Assembly (NCBI RefSeq): GCF_013403925.1
Contig: NZ_JABFDJ010000003.1
Span: 186,001 to 250,000 of the forward strand
Length of the DNA: 64,000 nt
Source of the DNA: Winogradskyella wichelsiae
GTDB lineage: Bacteria > Bacteroidota > Bacteroidia > Flavobacteriales > Flavobacteriaceae
Direction of reading: 5' to 3'
This document shows positions 25,854 through 35,114 of this stretch, piece by piece; positions within the stretch are counted from its first letter, which is position 1; every line of letters starts with the position of its first letter. The notes under the pieces were generated by a model. That model worked only from the letters and a program-made list of their open reading frames with translations, did no database searches and had not been told where the DNA came from. The position numbers were made by a program, and so were the translations under genes.

Positions 25854-28088
25854 TTGAAAGTCTGTATTGCCGAAAAACCAAGTGTAGCAAGAGAAATTGC
25901 CTCAGTATTAGGAGCCACAACAAAACACGATGGTTACTATGAAGGTAATGGCTATGCAGTAACGTACACATTTGGACATCTTTGTACACTTTACGAACCC
26001 GCAGATTATAAACCGTATTGGAAGAGTTGGGATCTTAACAACTTACCCATGTTGCCAGAAAAATTTGAGGTAAAAGTTTCTAACAATGATGGTATTAAAA
26101 AGCAATTTAGAATTGTAAAAAGTTTGTTTGACAGAGCAGACGTTGTTATAAATTGTGGGGATGCTGGTCAAGAAGGAGAACTCATTCAACGTTGGGTCAT
26201 TAATAAAGCAAATTACAAAGGCAAAGTAGAACGTTTATGGATTTCCTCTTTAACAACAGAAGCCATAAAAGAAGGTTTTAAAAACTTAAAGCCTTCTGAA
26301 GATTACGATAATCTTTATTATGCAGGTTTTTCGCGTTCCATTGGAGATTGGCTTTTAGGCATTAATGCCACACGTTTATATACAGTTAAACACGGTGGCT
26401 ATAAGCAAGTACTTTCAGTAGGAAGAGTTCAAACCCCTACTCTAGCCATGCTTGTTAATCGTTTTAAAGAAATTGAAAATTTTGTACCACAACCGTATTG
26501 GGAATTACAAACACTTTACAGAGATACACTTTTTAGTTATGAAGAAGGTCGTTTTCTTAAAATGGAAGACGGTGAAATTCTGGCAAACAAAGTAAAAGAA
26601 GATGAATTTGAGATTGTTTCTATCACCAAAAAGAAAGGAACAGAATACGCACCTAAGCTATTTGACTTAACAGGATTGCAGGTGTATTGTAATACGAAAT
26701 TTGGATTTTCAGCAGATGACACCCTTAAAATAGCACAGAAATTATATGAAAAAAAGGCGGTAACTTACCCAAGAGTTGATACCACTTTTTTACCCAATGA
26801 TGTTTATCCTAAAGTACAAGGTATTTTATCTAAATTAACTGATTACTCAGTGCTTACAGCACCTGTTCTTAATAAAAAGATTAAGAAATCTTCTCGAGTT
26901 TTTAATGATAAAAAAGTAACCGATCACCACGCCATAATTCCTACGGGAATGCAAACGCATTTACAATACAATGAACAGCAAGTTTATGATATTATTGTAA
27001 AACGTTTTATTGCCGTATTTTATGACGATTGTAAAGTTTCGAATACTACAGTTATAGGAAAAGCTGCAGAAGTTAATTTTAAAACTACAGGAAAAGAGAT
27101 TCTTTCTAAAGGTTGGCGCGTTGTTTTTGAAACTGAAAAATCTAACAAAAAAGAAGATGCTTTACTTCCTGCTTTTGTTAAAGGGGAAAAAGGACCACAC
27201 GAACCTTCATTTTTAGAGAAACAAACAAAGCCACCCAATCAGTATACAGAAGCAACATTACTGCGCGCTATGGAAACCGCAGGTAAGCAAGTTGATAATG
27301 ATGAATTAAGGGATTTAATGAAGGAAAATGGTATTGGTCGTCCATCTACAAGAGCCAATATTATAGAAACCTTATTTAGACGTAAATACATTAAACGGAA
27401 TAAAAAGCAGATTCTACCAACTATAACAGGGATTCAGCTTATTGATACTATTAAAAATGAACTTTTAAAATCGGCAGAACTTACAGGAACCTGGGAGAAG
27501 CAATTAAAAGATATTGAAAAAGGTAAAATAAGCGCTGGTGCTTTTATAAAAGGTATGAAGCGCATGGTAGATGCTTTAGTCTACGAAGTAAGAAGCGAAC
27601 AAGTACAAACACGTATTTCTGCTGTAAACAACAAACCTGCAACGACTTCTAAATCGAAAGCGAAGTCTAAATCAAAACCTAAAACCGAAGCACTTGTTGG
27701 TAGCTCTTGCCCAAAATGTAAATCAGGTGCTTTATTAAAAGGAAAATCGGCTTATGGCTGTAGTCATTATGGCAAATCTTGCGACTTTACATTACCTTTT
27801 AATTTTGGTGATAAAAAGGTTTCAGAAAAGCAATTTATTAGATTAATAACCAAAGGGTCGACTGTAAATTTAAAAGGGTTTAAAATAGATGGTCAAACAC
27901 AAGAAGGATTAATAAGATTTGATGAGGCTTTCAAATTAAAATTCGAGCCAAAACAAACGGCCAAAAAAGCCCCTATTAAAGCGGGTGATGTTTGTCCTAA
28001 ATGTAAAACAGGAACTGTATTAAAAGGAAAAACGGCTTTGGGCTGTAGTAATTACAAAACAGGTTGCGACTTTAGAGTCAACTTTTAA
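25854..28088 (+). CDS. topB: DNA topoisomerase III
   Basis: A type IA topoisomerase of 744 residues. Toprim motifs are visible (MKVCIAEKPSVAREIA; NCGDAGQEGELIQRW), as is the active-site segment VTYPRVDTTFLP with the catalytic Tyr at about 305, and NGIGRPSTRANIIETL near 497. Two C-terminal cysteine modules (CPKCKSGALLKGKSAYGC and CPKCKTGTVLKGKTALGC) are zinc-finger-like repeats. It relaxes and decatenates DNA in the cytoplasm. The start is TTG 25854: the protein must begin at MKVCIAEKPS and no ATG is available there. Confidence 0.95.
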   Translation: MKVCIAEKPSVAREIASVLGATTKHDGYYEGNGYAVTYTFGHLCTLYEPADYKPYWKSWDLNNLPMLPEKFEVKVSNNDGIKKQFRIVKSLFDRADVVINCGDAGQEGELIQRWVINKANYKGKVERLWISSLTTEAIKEGFKNLKPSEDYDNLYYAGFSRSIGDWLLGINATRLYTVKHGGYKQVLSVGRVQTPTLAMLVNRFKEIENFVPQPYWELQTLYRDTLFSYEEGRFLKMEDGEILANKVKEDEFEIVSITKKKGTEYAPKLFDLTGLQVYCNTKFGFSADDTLKIAQKLYEKKAVTYPRVDTTFLPNDVYPKVQGILSKLTDYSVLTAPVLNKKIKKSSRVFNDKKVTDHHAIIPTGMQTHLQYNEQQVYDIIVKRFIAVFYDDCKVSNTTVIGKAAEVNFKTTGKEILSKGWRVVFETEKSNKKEDALLPAFVKGEKGPHEPSFLEKQTKPPNQYTEATLLRAMETAGKQVDNDELRDLMKENGIGRPSTRANIIETLFRRKYIKRNKKQILPTITGIQLIDTIKNELLKSAELTGTWEKQLKDIEKGKISAGAFIKGMKRMVDALVYEVRSEQVQTRISAVNNKPATTSKSKAKSKSKPKTEALVGSSCPKCKSGALLKGKSAYGCSHYGKSCDFTLPFNFGDKKVSEKQFIRLITKGSTVNLKGFKIDGQTQEGLIRFDEAFKLKFEPKQTAKKAPIKAGDVCPKCKTGTVLKGKTALGCSNYKTGCDFRVNF

Positions 28089-28112
28089 TTCTGAAATAAA
28101 ACAGATAAAAGA

Positions 28113-28586
28113 TTAAACTATCGATTGTATTGGGATATAAAAATCTTCTTCAGAATCTGGACTTCCATTTTTATACGTCTCACCCATAATTTGAAAATGT
28201 GGTCTATTATCAATTGTATAACCTGATATTGGTAACCATTGTGTCATAATACTTTGATATGTTTTTGAAGCATCCATTCCTTTTTGAAGAAAAACAGCAT
28301 ATTCACCAGCAGGAATTACAAAAGATGACATGCCTTTAGGAATATCTTTAAAATGCGAAACCTCTACACAAGCCCAAATTGTATAATCTACAATGTTTTC
28401 AATAGTAGTTTCTTTTGGGAATTGTTGAACTGCTATAAATTCCTTTGGATTTATATTATTAATTTCTTTTTTTCTAGGCATAAACTCCTGCCATAATTGT
28501 GTTATTTTAAAATATTGCTCCTTAGTCATTTTTGTTGAAATCCCAACAACTCTTTTCGCTTTACACTTTATAATTCTCGGATACAT
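28113..28586 (-). CDS. GyrI-like / AraC effector-binding domain protein
   Basis: A 157-residue stand-alone effector-binding (GyrI-like, SHS2-fold) protein: YPRIIKCKAKRVVGISTKMT at the start, IWACVEVSHFKDIPKGMSSFVIPAG (about 88-112), and QWLPISGYTIDNRPHFQIM. There is no helix-turn-helix, so it probably binds small hydrophobic molecules or modulates a partner. It converges on topB (24 bases between stops). The ligand is unknown. Length agrees with single-domain family members. Confidence 0.85.
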   Translation of the reverse strand: MYPRIIKCKAKRVVGISTKMTKEQYFKITQLWQEFMPRKKEINNINPKEFIAVQQFPKETTIENIVDYTIWACVEVSHFKDIPKGMSSFVIPAGEYAVFLQKGMDASKTYQSIMTQWLPISGYTIDNRPHFQIMGETYKNGSPDSEEDFYIPIQSIV

Positions 28587-28623
28587 TTAGCTTATTTTTC
28601 TTGTTTTTAAAGGTATAAAAAAA

Positions 28624-28646
28624 GGCACAAGTTAAAAACTTGTGCC
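28624..28646 (-). terminator. Terminator of the fasciclin gene
   Basis: GGCACAAGTT and AACTTGTGCC form a perfect 10-bp stem with a 3-base loop; on the minus strand a run of seven T follows. It lies about 55 bases after the fasciclin stop. Confidence 0.85.
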
Positions 28647-28699
28647 CTCAAGAATTAGCATCAATACCAACCAATCATAATAAACTAATTCTTATTTTA

Positions 28700-29293
28700 T
28701 TACATACCTGGTAAAACTACAGTATCAACAACATGAATAACACCGTTTGATTGATTTACATCTGCAATTGTTACCATAGATGTATTTCCTGCCATATCCT
28801 TAATAACTAAAGATTTTCCATCCATCATTGCCGTTAACATTTCTCCATTAACGGTTTTAAAACTAGCTTTACCCTTACCTTTTTTAATGGCTTTCATAAT
28901 AGCTTTTCCACTGAATTTGCCCGCGATAACATGATATGTTAATACCGCTTGAAGTTTTGCTTTATTTTCTGGTTTTAATAAAGTTGCCACTGTTCCTTTT
29001 GGTAATTTATCGAATGCAGCATTTGTTGGTGCAAAAACAGTAAAAGGTCCATCACTTTGTAATGTCTCTACTAACTCTGCAGCTTTTACAGCAGCAACTA
29101 ACGTTGTATGATCTTTAGAATTTACGGCATTAGATACAATATCTTTAGAAGGATACATTTCTGCACCACCTACCATTTTTGTTCCTTTTTCCATTTTAGC
29201 ACCTTTTTCCATTTTAGATTGTGCCATTACAGCAGATCCAAAAATTAGTGTTACCGCTAATGCTAATGTTGAAATAATTGTTTTAGTTTTCAT
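28700..29293 (-). CDS. Secreted fasciclin-domain protein
   Basis: A signal peptide (residues 1-24, ending VMAQ) precedes a linker with near-repeats of KMEKG and one FAS1 domain: SKDHTTLVAAVKAAELVETL, then the H1 box FTVFAPTNAAFDKLP and the H2-like VNQSNGVIHVVDTVVLP. FAS1 domains mediate adhesion or ligand binding. It is 197 residues, exported to the periplasm or surface. It is monocistronic: it has its own terminator downstream and another terminator separates it from the cold-shock gene upstream. Confidence 0.92.
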   Translation of the reverse strand: MKTKTIISTLALAVTLIFGSAVMAQSKMEKGAKMEKGTKMVGGAEMYPSKDIVSNAVNSKDHTTLVAAVKAAELVETLQSDGPFTVFAPTNAAFDKLPKGTVATLLKPENKAKLQAVLTYHVIAGKFSGKAIMKAIKKGKGKASFKTVNGEMLTAMMDGKSLVIKDMAGNTSMVTIADVNQSNGVIHVVDTVVLPGM

Positions 29294-29416
29294 AAATTGA
29301 ATTTTAATAATATTGTTTCTCTACCTACGAAGGATTAGAAGGTAAGGTTTTAAAAAAACGGCACTATTTTATTTCAACTAAAGTATTACACTGATTATGA
29401 GATGATAATATTCAAC

Positions 29417-29457
29417 AAAAAAAAGCCATTATAGTGTAAACTATAATGGCTTTTTTT
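29417..29457 (-). terminator. Terminator of the cold-shock-domain gene
   Basis: GCCATTATAGT and ACTATAATGGC form an 11-bp stem, extended by A and T tracts, with a GTAA loop. It lies 18 bases beyond the stop of the minus-strand cold-shock gene. Confidence 0.9.
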
Positions 29458-29474
29458 ATTTTTAACTAAAAGTG

Positions 29475-29933
29475 TTATGCTTGTTTAACTCTTACTGCAT
29501 TCATTCCACGTTGTCCCTTTTCTAATTCAAAAGTTACTTTGTCGTTTTCTACAATTTCGTCAATAATACCACTAACGTGCGTAAAATGCTTTTCGTTAGT
29601 TTCAGTATCTATAATGAAACCGAATCCTTTAGAACTGTCGTAGAAAGATACCTTTCCATTTCTAATAGGATCAAATGGATCTTCGTCTGAATCTTCTTTT
29701 TGTGGAACACCAAGAACAATATTCTCAGCTTTAACCTTCACTTTCATTGTTGGATCTGGTGGCGTATCTGTAAGATTACCATTATGATCTACATAAGCGA
29801 TAGGGATTCCTTCAGAACCATTTTCATCTCTGTCGAGTTTACGCGCTTCCATTTTCTTACGCTTATCCTCTCTTTTCTTTAAACGTTTTTTTTCTTTTTC
29901 ACTTTTACTAAAAGTCTGTTGTGATTTAGCCAT
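29475..29933 (-). CDS. Cold-shock domain protein with basic N-terminal extension
   Basis: Residues 1-35 are a highly charged helical stretch (KEKKRLKKREDKRKKMEARK), followed by an acidic/proline linker and a C-terminal cold-shock domain (about 90-152) with KGFGFI (RNP1) and HFTHVSG (RNP2). It is a 152-residue RNA-binding protein of a type common in Bacteroidota. The C-terminal domain resembles the separate CspA at 17775-17966. A CAAAGATA box at 30085-30092 would give an untranslated leader of about 150 bases, similar to classical cold-shock mRNAs. Confidence 0.92.
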   Translation of the reverse strand: MAKSQQTFSKSEKEKKRLKKREDKRKKMEARKLDRDENGSEGIPIAYVDHNGNLTDTPPDPTMKVKVKAENIVLGVPQKEDSDEDPFDPIRNGKVSFYDSSKGFGFIIDTETNEKHFTHVSGIIDEIVENDKVTFELEKGQRGMNAVRVKQA

Positions 29934-30084
29934 TCGTAGTTTTAAATATTAATATGTGTGTTTGCTTTTGAAAATATCTATAATGCAGACAAGTTAATTA
30001 ACTTAACAATGAATAGTATTAAAATCTAGAAAAATAACTCAAGAATGAAGCTATTTGTGTAGTATATTTTCAATAAACCGGTTA

Positions 30085-30092
30085 CAAAGATA
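30085..30092 (-). promoter_or_regulatory. Possible -7 element for the cold-shock-domain gene
   Basis: TATCTTTG on the minus strand fits TAnnTTTG but lies about 150 bases before the start codon; a long leader is plausible for a cold-shock gene, though the site could be chance. Confidence 0.35.
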
Positions 30093-30096
30093 CAAT

Positions 30097-30557
30097 TTAT
30101 ATCCTTTTAATCATACCAGTTTGACTAATATTATTAATACCAGAATTTAAAGTTAAAAAAGCTTTACCGTTTGGTTTGACTTCGATACGAAATTTATCCT
30201 TGTCTATATTAAACTGAATGACCACTGTTTGCTTATCATCATTAAGTATAATTTTATAATTAGAGATTTTAGAATTAGTCGTTTTAGTATCATAAACAAA
30301 TGAATCTAATGAGTTTAAAGTTCCATTTACTTTTTTCTATTTATTTCAAGTTGATTTGAATCTGTATCTAACATTTTTCTGCCTTCAGAATTATAAACTG
30401 AATGACCAACATATTGATAATGTTTAGAATTAACTATAGACTTTATACTTTTATACGTCGCATCAAACCCTTCTTTTTGTGCTTTTTTAGATTGCGCACT
30501 TATATAAAATGATGTTGAAAAACTAAAAAATACAACTAATAAAATTAATTTTTTCAT
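30097..30557 (-). pseudogene. Frameshifted DUF4251 family gene
   Basis: The minus strand encodes a signal peptide (MKKLILLVVFFSFSTSFYIS) and a DUF4251-like region (ATYKSIKSIVNSKHYQYVG ... SNQLEIN) that stops at 30327. One frame over, the conserved second half continues (KVNGTLNSLDSFVYD, ISNYKIILNDDKQTVVIQF, NGKAFLTLNSGINNIS) to TAA at 30097. The two halves meet at an A-rich run (AGAAAAAAG) near 30335, a typical site of indel or sequencing error. Together they give a normal 152-residue member. It follows the metalloprotease gene by one base, so they share a transcript. Confidence 0.75.
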
Positions 30558-30558
30558 A

Positions 30559-33030
30559 TTATTTTGGATCTAAAATGTTATTAATTCTCTCGATACCATC
30601 TTGATAATGATATTTAGTTTCAGAATTTAAACGTCCGTTTAGTGCTGAAGTTAATGAGCGTTTTACAACATTTAATTCACCTCTTACTAATGCTCTTACA
30701 TCAGATTGATTAACATTAAAATACTGTCTACTTCGGCTTGGGTTTAAATCTTCTTTCATCAATTTTAACATAGCGTCTAAATAGGCACGTTGCAAATTAC
30801 GTCTAAAAACTGAAACATTTACACCTGATTTTGATTCAGACCAAATTCCGGTTCTAATATCACTTAATAATTCTAAAGCCGAATAATTTTTAGTATCTAA
30901 AGCATTATGATCAATTAATCTACCTAAGCGTTCAAAGCTTAATATATTATTTAAATGACGCGATTGTAAACTTCTCATTCGATCAGTGTAACCTGCGTAA
31001 TTTATATTTTGAAGAATGGACTTATCAATTAACCAACTTGGTGTTTCAAAAGCATTTTTATGCAACCAAGCCACAGCAGCTTTCTGTTCTATTTTTGATT
31101 CTGGAGTATAAATTACACCTTCTTGCGATGGGTTTTTAGTATCCTCTACCACTCCACCGATATGTGTAACGACATGGCCAATATAACGCCCCCAAACACT
31201 TAACAATTCGCCATAAAGCTCTTCTAAATCTTCGTAATTATCTGTTTTATCACTTGTCCAGCTTGGAAGGTTTTTAGCAACTATCTTTAAATTTTTAAGT
31301 CCATAAGTACTTGCTTTAATACTATTGTTACCAATATCTTCAGTTTGCGCTGTAGGATCGAAACGACTGCTTTGCTTTCCAAATTTATAAATAGGATTAC
31401 CTGCTTTTTCAGTAATCCACGCACTTAAAGTTTCCTTTTCATCTTCTGCAGATGTTGCTTTGTCTATATATCTGTATCCATAATTAATTGCATAATTATC
31501 ATAAGGGCCTAATTGTCTTATAAAACGAATGTTTTCATCTCCAGGCTGTGCTATATAATTGTAACGCGCGTAATCCATAATGGTTGCTGCAATTCCATTC
31601 TTTTGAGTGAATTCGCCATCTCTATAACTTTCTACATCATAGGCGTAACTTGCGCTCATATTATGAGGTAATCCTAAGGTATGACCAACTTCGTGCGCAA
31701 TCACCATTTTCATCATTTCACCAATCTCTTCATCTGGCGTATTTAATGTTCTTGCAGAAGGATTTGCCGCTCCTGTTTCTAACATGTAACGATTTCTATA
31801 TGAGCGTAAATGGTTGTGATACCAAATAATATCACTTTCAATTATTTCTCCACTTCTGGGGTCTGAAACACTCGGACCAGTTGCATTTCTAGTTGTACTG
31901 GCAACGTATCTTACCACTGAATATCTAATATCTTCTGGACTAAAATCTGGATCTTCAGCTTTAGTTGGAGGATCTTTAGCTATAATTGCATTTTTAAATC
32001 CGGCAGCTTCAAATGCTTTTTGCCATAACTCAATACCTTCTTTCATATAAGATCGAAACTTCATTGGTGTTGCAGGATCTAAATAATAAACAATTGGTTT
32101 TACAGGTTCTACCAACTCGCCTCTATTATAAGCTTCAATATCTTTCGGAATTAATTTCCAACGTCTTAAATAGGTTTTTTGATCCGATTTTAATTCTTCA
32201 CTGCTATAATCATATTGACTTAACGTAAACCAACCAACACGCTCATCAAAAAGGCGGGGTTGCATCGGTGTTTTAGGAAGTAGAATCATAGATTGATTCA
32301 TCTGTACACTAATCGTTTCATCTCCTGTATTTACTGGTGGATTTGAAGCGTTATATGTAAAATCTTGAATCACTTCTATATTCTCAGGAAAACTCCTTAC
32401 CGAGTTTATGAAACTTCGAGACTTATCTAAATTCTTCACTTTATAAGACGAACGTAATCTTGAACCTAATCCGCTAATAGATTTCACATCCGAACTATAA
32501 AAGCTTGTAACATCAATTACAACAGACGACGAATCTTTTGAAAACGCAGCAATATCAAAAGCATATAATGTTGGCTCGTAATTATTAGATTTTACGGAAA
32601 CATTAATTGGTAAACTATCTGAAGCAATGGCGCTTGAAGATTTTTCTTTGATAAGTATCTTATCTCTAAAACGTTCCCAATTAATCATTCTGGTATTCGT
32701 TTTTGAGCCTGCATTAACATAACCACCTCCAAGATTTGCTGGTAATTTAGCAAAACGACTTACTAATAGCATATCTGCATTAAGATGTTCCATCGGGATT
32801 TCGAAAAAATACTGCTCTCCTACTAAGTGAACATTAAATAAACCTTTATCTGTAATAGCATCTTTAGTGATGACTTTATCGTAATCTTTAATTTTACTTT
32901 GACTCTTTTTAGGACTGTCTGTTTTTGCTTGGGCGGTTTTAGAAGTGCCTTTTTTACTGCTCGTTGATTGCACTGTAGAACACGATACAAAAACGAATGA
33001 ACACAAGGCTAAGTATAGAATTTTTCTCAT
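30559..33030 (-). CDS. Zinc-dependent metalloprotease lipoprotein (DUF5117/DUF5118-type)
   Basis: An 823-residue exported protein: a lipobox (FVFVSCSTVQ, lipidated Cys about 17) is followed by a Ser/Lys linker, a DUF5118-like and DUF5117-like N-terminal half, and a metzincin site HEVGHTLGLPHN (HExxHxxGxxH) around residue 447, with a Met-turn-like TIMDY segment (ATIMDYARYNY) downstream. It is likely an outer-membrane-attached protease; the substrate is unknown. It is the first gene of a two-gene unit with the frameshifted DUF4251 gene. Confidence 0.92.
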   Translation of the reverse strand: MRKILYLALCSFVFVSCSTVQSTSSKKGTSKTAQAKTDSPKKSQSKIKDYDKVITKDAITDKGLFNVHLVGEQYFFEIPMEHLNADMLLVSRFAKLPANLGGGYVNAGSKTNTRMINWERFRDKILIKEKSSSAIASDSLPINVSVKSNNYEPTLYAFDIAAFSKDSSSVVIDVTSFYSSDVKSISGLGSRLRSSYKVKNLDKSRSFINSVRSFPENIEVIQDFTYNASNPPVNTGDETISVQMNQSMILLPKTPMQPRLFDERVGWFTLSQYDYSSEELKSDQKTYLRRWKLIPKDIEAYNRGELVEPVKPIVYYLDPATPMKFRSYMKEGIELWQKAFEAAGFKNAIIAKDPPTKAEDPDFSPEDIRYSVVRYVASTTRNATGPSVSDPRSGEIIESDIIWYHNHLRSYRNRYMLETGAANPSARTLNTPDEEIGEMMKMVIAHEVGHTLGLPHNMSASYAYDVESYRDGEFTQKNGIAATIMDYARYNYIAQPGDENIRFIRQLGPYDNYAINYGYRYIDKATSAEDEKETLSAWITEKAGNPIYKFGKQSSRFDPTAQTEDIGNNSIKASTYGLKNLKIVAKNLPSWTSDKTDNYEDLEELYGELLSVWGRYIGHVVTHIGGVVEDTKNPSQEGVIYTPESKIEQKAAVAWLHKNAFETPSWLIDKSILQNINYAGYTDRMRSLQSRHLNNILSFERLGRLIDHNALDTKNYSALELLSDIRTGIWSESKSGVNVSVFRRNLQRAYLDAMLKLMKEDLNPSRSRQYFNVNQSDVRALVRGELNVVKRSLTSALNGRLNSETKYHYQDGIERINNILDPK

Positions 33031-33140
33031 AAATAAAGGTTGGTAAATAGATATTTTGCCTAAATATAAATAATAGAATTTAAGTTTTCATTAATTTCTT
33101 AAAAGCTGTTAAATTCTTCTCTTTTTACTTAATTCTGAAG

Positions 33141-33148
33141 TACTTTTG
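33141..33148 (+). promoter_or_regulatory. -7 element for the DUF3817-mscS unit
   Basis: TACTTTTG (TAnnTTTG) ends 16 bases before ATG 33164 and overlaps an alternative in-frame TTG at 33146, supporting the ATG. Confidence 0.55.
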
Positions 33149-33163
33149 CACAAATTTTATGTC

Positions 33164-33460
33164 ATGTTAAAATTACTACCCGTTTTTAGGATTATAGCTT
33201 TATTAGAAGGTATTTCTTATATCTTATTATTGTTTATAGCAACCCCCATAAAATACATCTACGAAGATCCACAATATGTAAAATTATTGGGAATGCCACA
33301 TGGTGTTTTATTTATGGCTTACGTAGTAATGGCTGTATTAATTAGCAGTGATATGAAATGGACTACACGTACATTTTGGATGGTATTATTAGCTTCTATT
33401 ATTCCCTTCGGAACATTTTATATTGATCATAAATACTTAACAAAATCTAGACGTGCTTAA
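33164..33460 (+). CDS. DUF3817 family membrane protein
   Basis: A 98-residue inner-membrane protein with three hydrophobic segments and DUF3817 landmarks: LPVFRIIALLEGISYILLLF at the start and MPHGVLFMAYVVM in the middle, ending FGTFYIDHKYL. Function of the family is unknown. Its end overlaps the GTG start of the mechanosensitive channel gene by 8 bases, so the two are cotranslated. The start at ATG 33164 is supported by the promoter box just upstream. Confidence 0.92.
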   Translation: MLKLLPVFRIIALLEGISYILLLFIATPIKYIYEDPQYVKLLGMPHGVLFMAYVVMAVLISSDMKWTTRTFWMVLLASIIPFGTFYIDHKYLTKSRRA

Positions 33461-34691
33461 TATTAAACACATTTTATACGATTTTCTTTTAGAACAAGGT
33501 TTATCTGAAGATACTTCAATGTATCTTAATATGCTTGGACTTCTTATTGCATTAGTGTTAGCCGCTTTTATAATCGATTTTATTACCAAACGTTTACTTT
33601 GGCAATTTTCGGCAGGAGTTGCTAAGCGGACCAAAACTAATTTCGATGATATTCTTATTGCCAACAAGCTTCCAAGAAATATTGCCCATATAATTCCCTT
33701 GCTAATTTTAATAGAATTTGTACCTCAAGTATTTACTGATTTTGAATATGCACAAAATATTATAGAGAAAACCTTAAAGGTTATAACCATTGTACTTACA
33801 CTTCAAATTATAAGAAGCCTTTTAAGCTCTATAAAAGATTATCTAAAAACTTTAGTAGAGTTTAAAGACAAACCTATTGATAGCTATATGCAAGTCTTTA
33901 TGATTTTTGCATGGATGCTAGGATTCTTTTCAATTTTAGCGATTATTACAGGGGTTTCTTTTATAAAATTCGCCACAACCTTAGGTGCTGCTTCTGCAGT
34001 AATATTACTTATTTTTAAAGATACTATTTTAGGTTTCGTTGCCAGTATACAAGTATCTATTAACGATATGGTTAGAATTGGAGACTGGATAACCTTTGAA
34101 AAATACGGAGCCGATGGTGAAGTTACCGAAATAAGCTTAGCCACTGTAAAGGTACAGAATTGGGATATGACGATTACGACTATCCCTACCTATGCTTTAA
34201 TTTCTGATTCGTTTAAAAACTGGAGAGGTATGAACGATTCTGGTGGACGCCGTATTAAACGCTCGGTCATTATTAAAACGTCTTCCATCAATTTTCTTAA
34301 TGATGAAGCTATTAAGCGCTTTGGTAAAATAGAATTAGTCTCAGAATATTTAAAAACGCGTTCTAAAGAAATTGAAACTTACAACAACGATCACAATATT
34401 GATAAATCTGTTCTAATAAACGGGAGAAATCTTACCAATTTTGGTGTGTTTAGAAAATATCTTCAAACGTATATTGAAAACCATTCTGCCATTAATAAAG
34501 ATATGACTTTAATGGTACGTCAATTAGAACCTACAGCACAAGGTATTCCAATGGAGATTTATGCGTTTAGCAAAGATCAACGTTGGGTAAATTACGAATA
34601 CATCATTGGTGACATATTTGACCATACATTGGCTGCAGTCTCTTATTTTGATTTAGAAGTTTACGAACTTGCTTTAGGTAATAAGGATTAA
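33453..34691 (+). CDS. MscS-family mechanosensitive channel (YbdG-like)
   Basis: A 412-residue membrane protein with about five N-terminal helices, then the MscS pore/beta domain: FATTLGAASAVILLIFKDTILGF (pore helix), NDMVRIGDWITFEKYGADGEV and TTIPTYALISDSFKNWRGM. The size and five helices resemble the YbdG/MscM-like branch. It releases solutes upon membrane tension. It begins with GTG 33453, overlapping the DUF3817 gene by 8 bases, and its stop overlaps that of the convergent thioesterase gene by 4 bases. Confidence 0.92.
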   Translation: MLNIKHILYDFLLEQGLSEDTSMYLNMLGLLIALVLAAFIIDFITKRLLWQFSAGVAKRTKTNFDDILIANKLPRNIAHIIPLLILIEFVPQVFTDFEYAQNIIEKTLKVITIVLTLQIIRSLLSSIKDYLKTLVEFKDKPIDSYMQVFMIFAWMLGFFSILAIITGVSFIKFATTLGAASAVILLIFKDTILGFVASIQVSINDMVRIGDWITFEKYGADGEVTEISLATVKVQNWDMTITTIPTYALISDSFKNWRGMNDSGGRRIKRSVIIKTSSINFLNDEAIKRFGKIELVSEYLKTRSKEIETYNNDHNIDKSVLINGRNLTNFGVFRKYLQTYIENHSAINKDMTLMVRQLEPTAQGIPMEIYAFSKDQRWVNYEYIIGDIFDHTLAAVSYFDLEVYELALGNKD

Positions 34692-35080
34692 GAATCCTTT
34701 AATCGGTCTCTTACAAATTCTACTTCAACTTTACCGTGTGGTGCTGGTACCCCATCAGGACCAAGGTTAACCATTACAATATTATCTACGGTTAGTATGG
34801 TCTCTCTGGTCATTTTATTACGAGCTTCACATTTTAAAGTTAGTGAAGATTTTCCGAATTTTGTAACCAAAATACCAATCTCTACAATATCTCCCTGACG
34901 TGCAGATGACATAAAGTTAATCTCTGACATATACTTTGTTACTACTTTAGAATTTTCAAGCTGAATTACTGTATAAAGAGCGACCTCTTCATCTATCCAA
35001 GCCAAAAGTTGACCTCCAAATAAACTACCATTAGGATTTAAATCTTCGGGTTTAACCCATTTACGTGTGTGAAATCTCAT
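34688..35080 (-). CDS. Acyl-CoA thioesterase, hotdog fold (YciA-like)
   Basis: A 130-residue hotdog protein: LNPNGSLFGGQLLAWIDEEVAL (about 13-34) includes the conserved N/G-rich turn and the active-site Asp in the WIDE helix; NFMSSARQGDIVEIG forms the central strand. It resembles YciA/BFIT acyl-CoA hydrolases acting on cytoplasmic fatty acyl-CoA. Its stop region overlaps the convergent mechanosensitive channel gene by 4 bases; the DUF72 gene lies 34 bases upstream and may be cotranscribed. Confidence 0.92.
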   Translation of the reverse strand: MRFHTRKWVKPEDLNPNGSLFGGQLLAWIDEEVALYTVIQLENSKVVTKYMSEINFMSSARQGDIVEIGILVTKFGKSSLTLKCEARNKMTRETILTVDNIVMVNLGPDGVPAPHGKVEVEFVRDRLKDS

Positions 35081-35114
35081 ATATTTTTGTTTTAAACTTT
35101 CGTTATTAATATTA

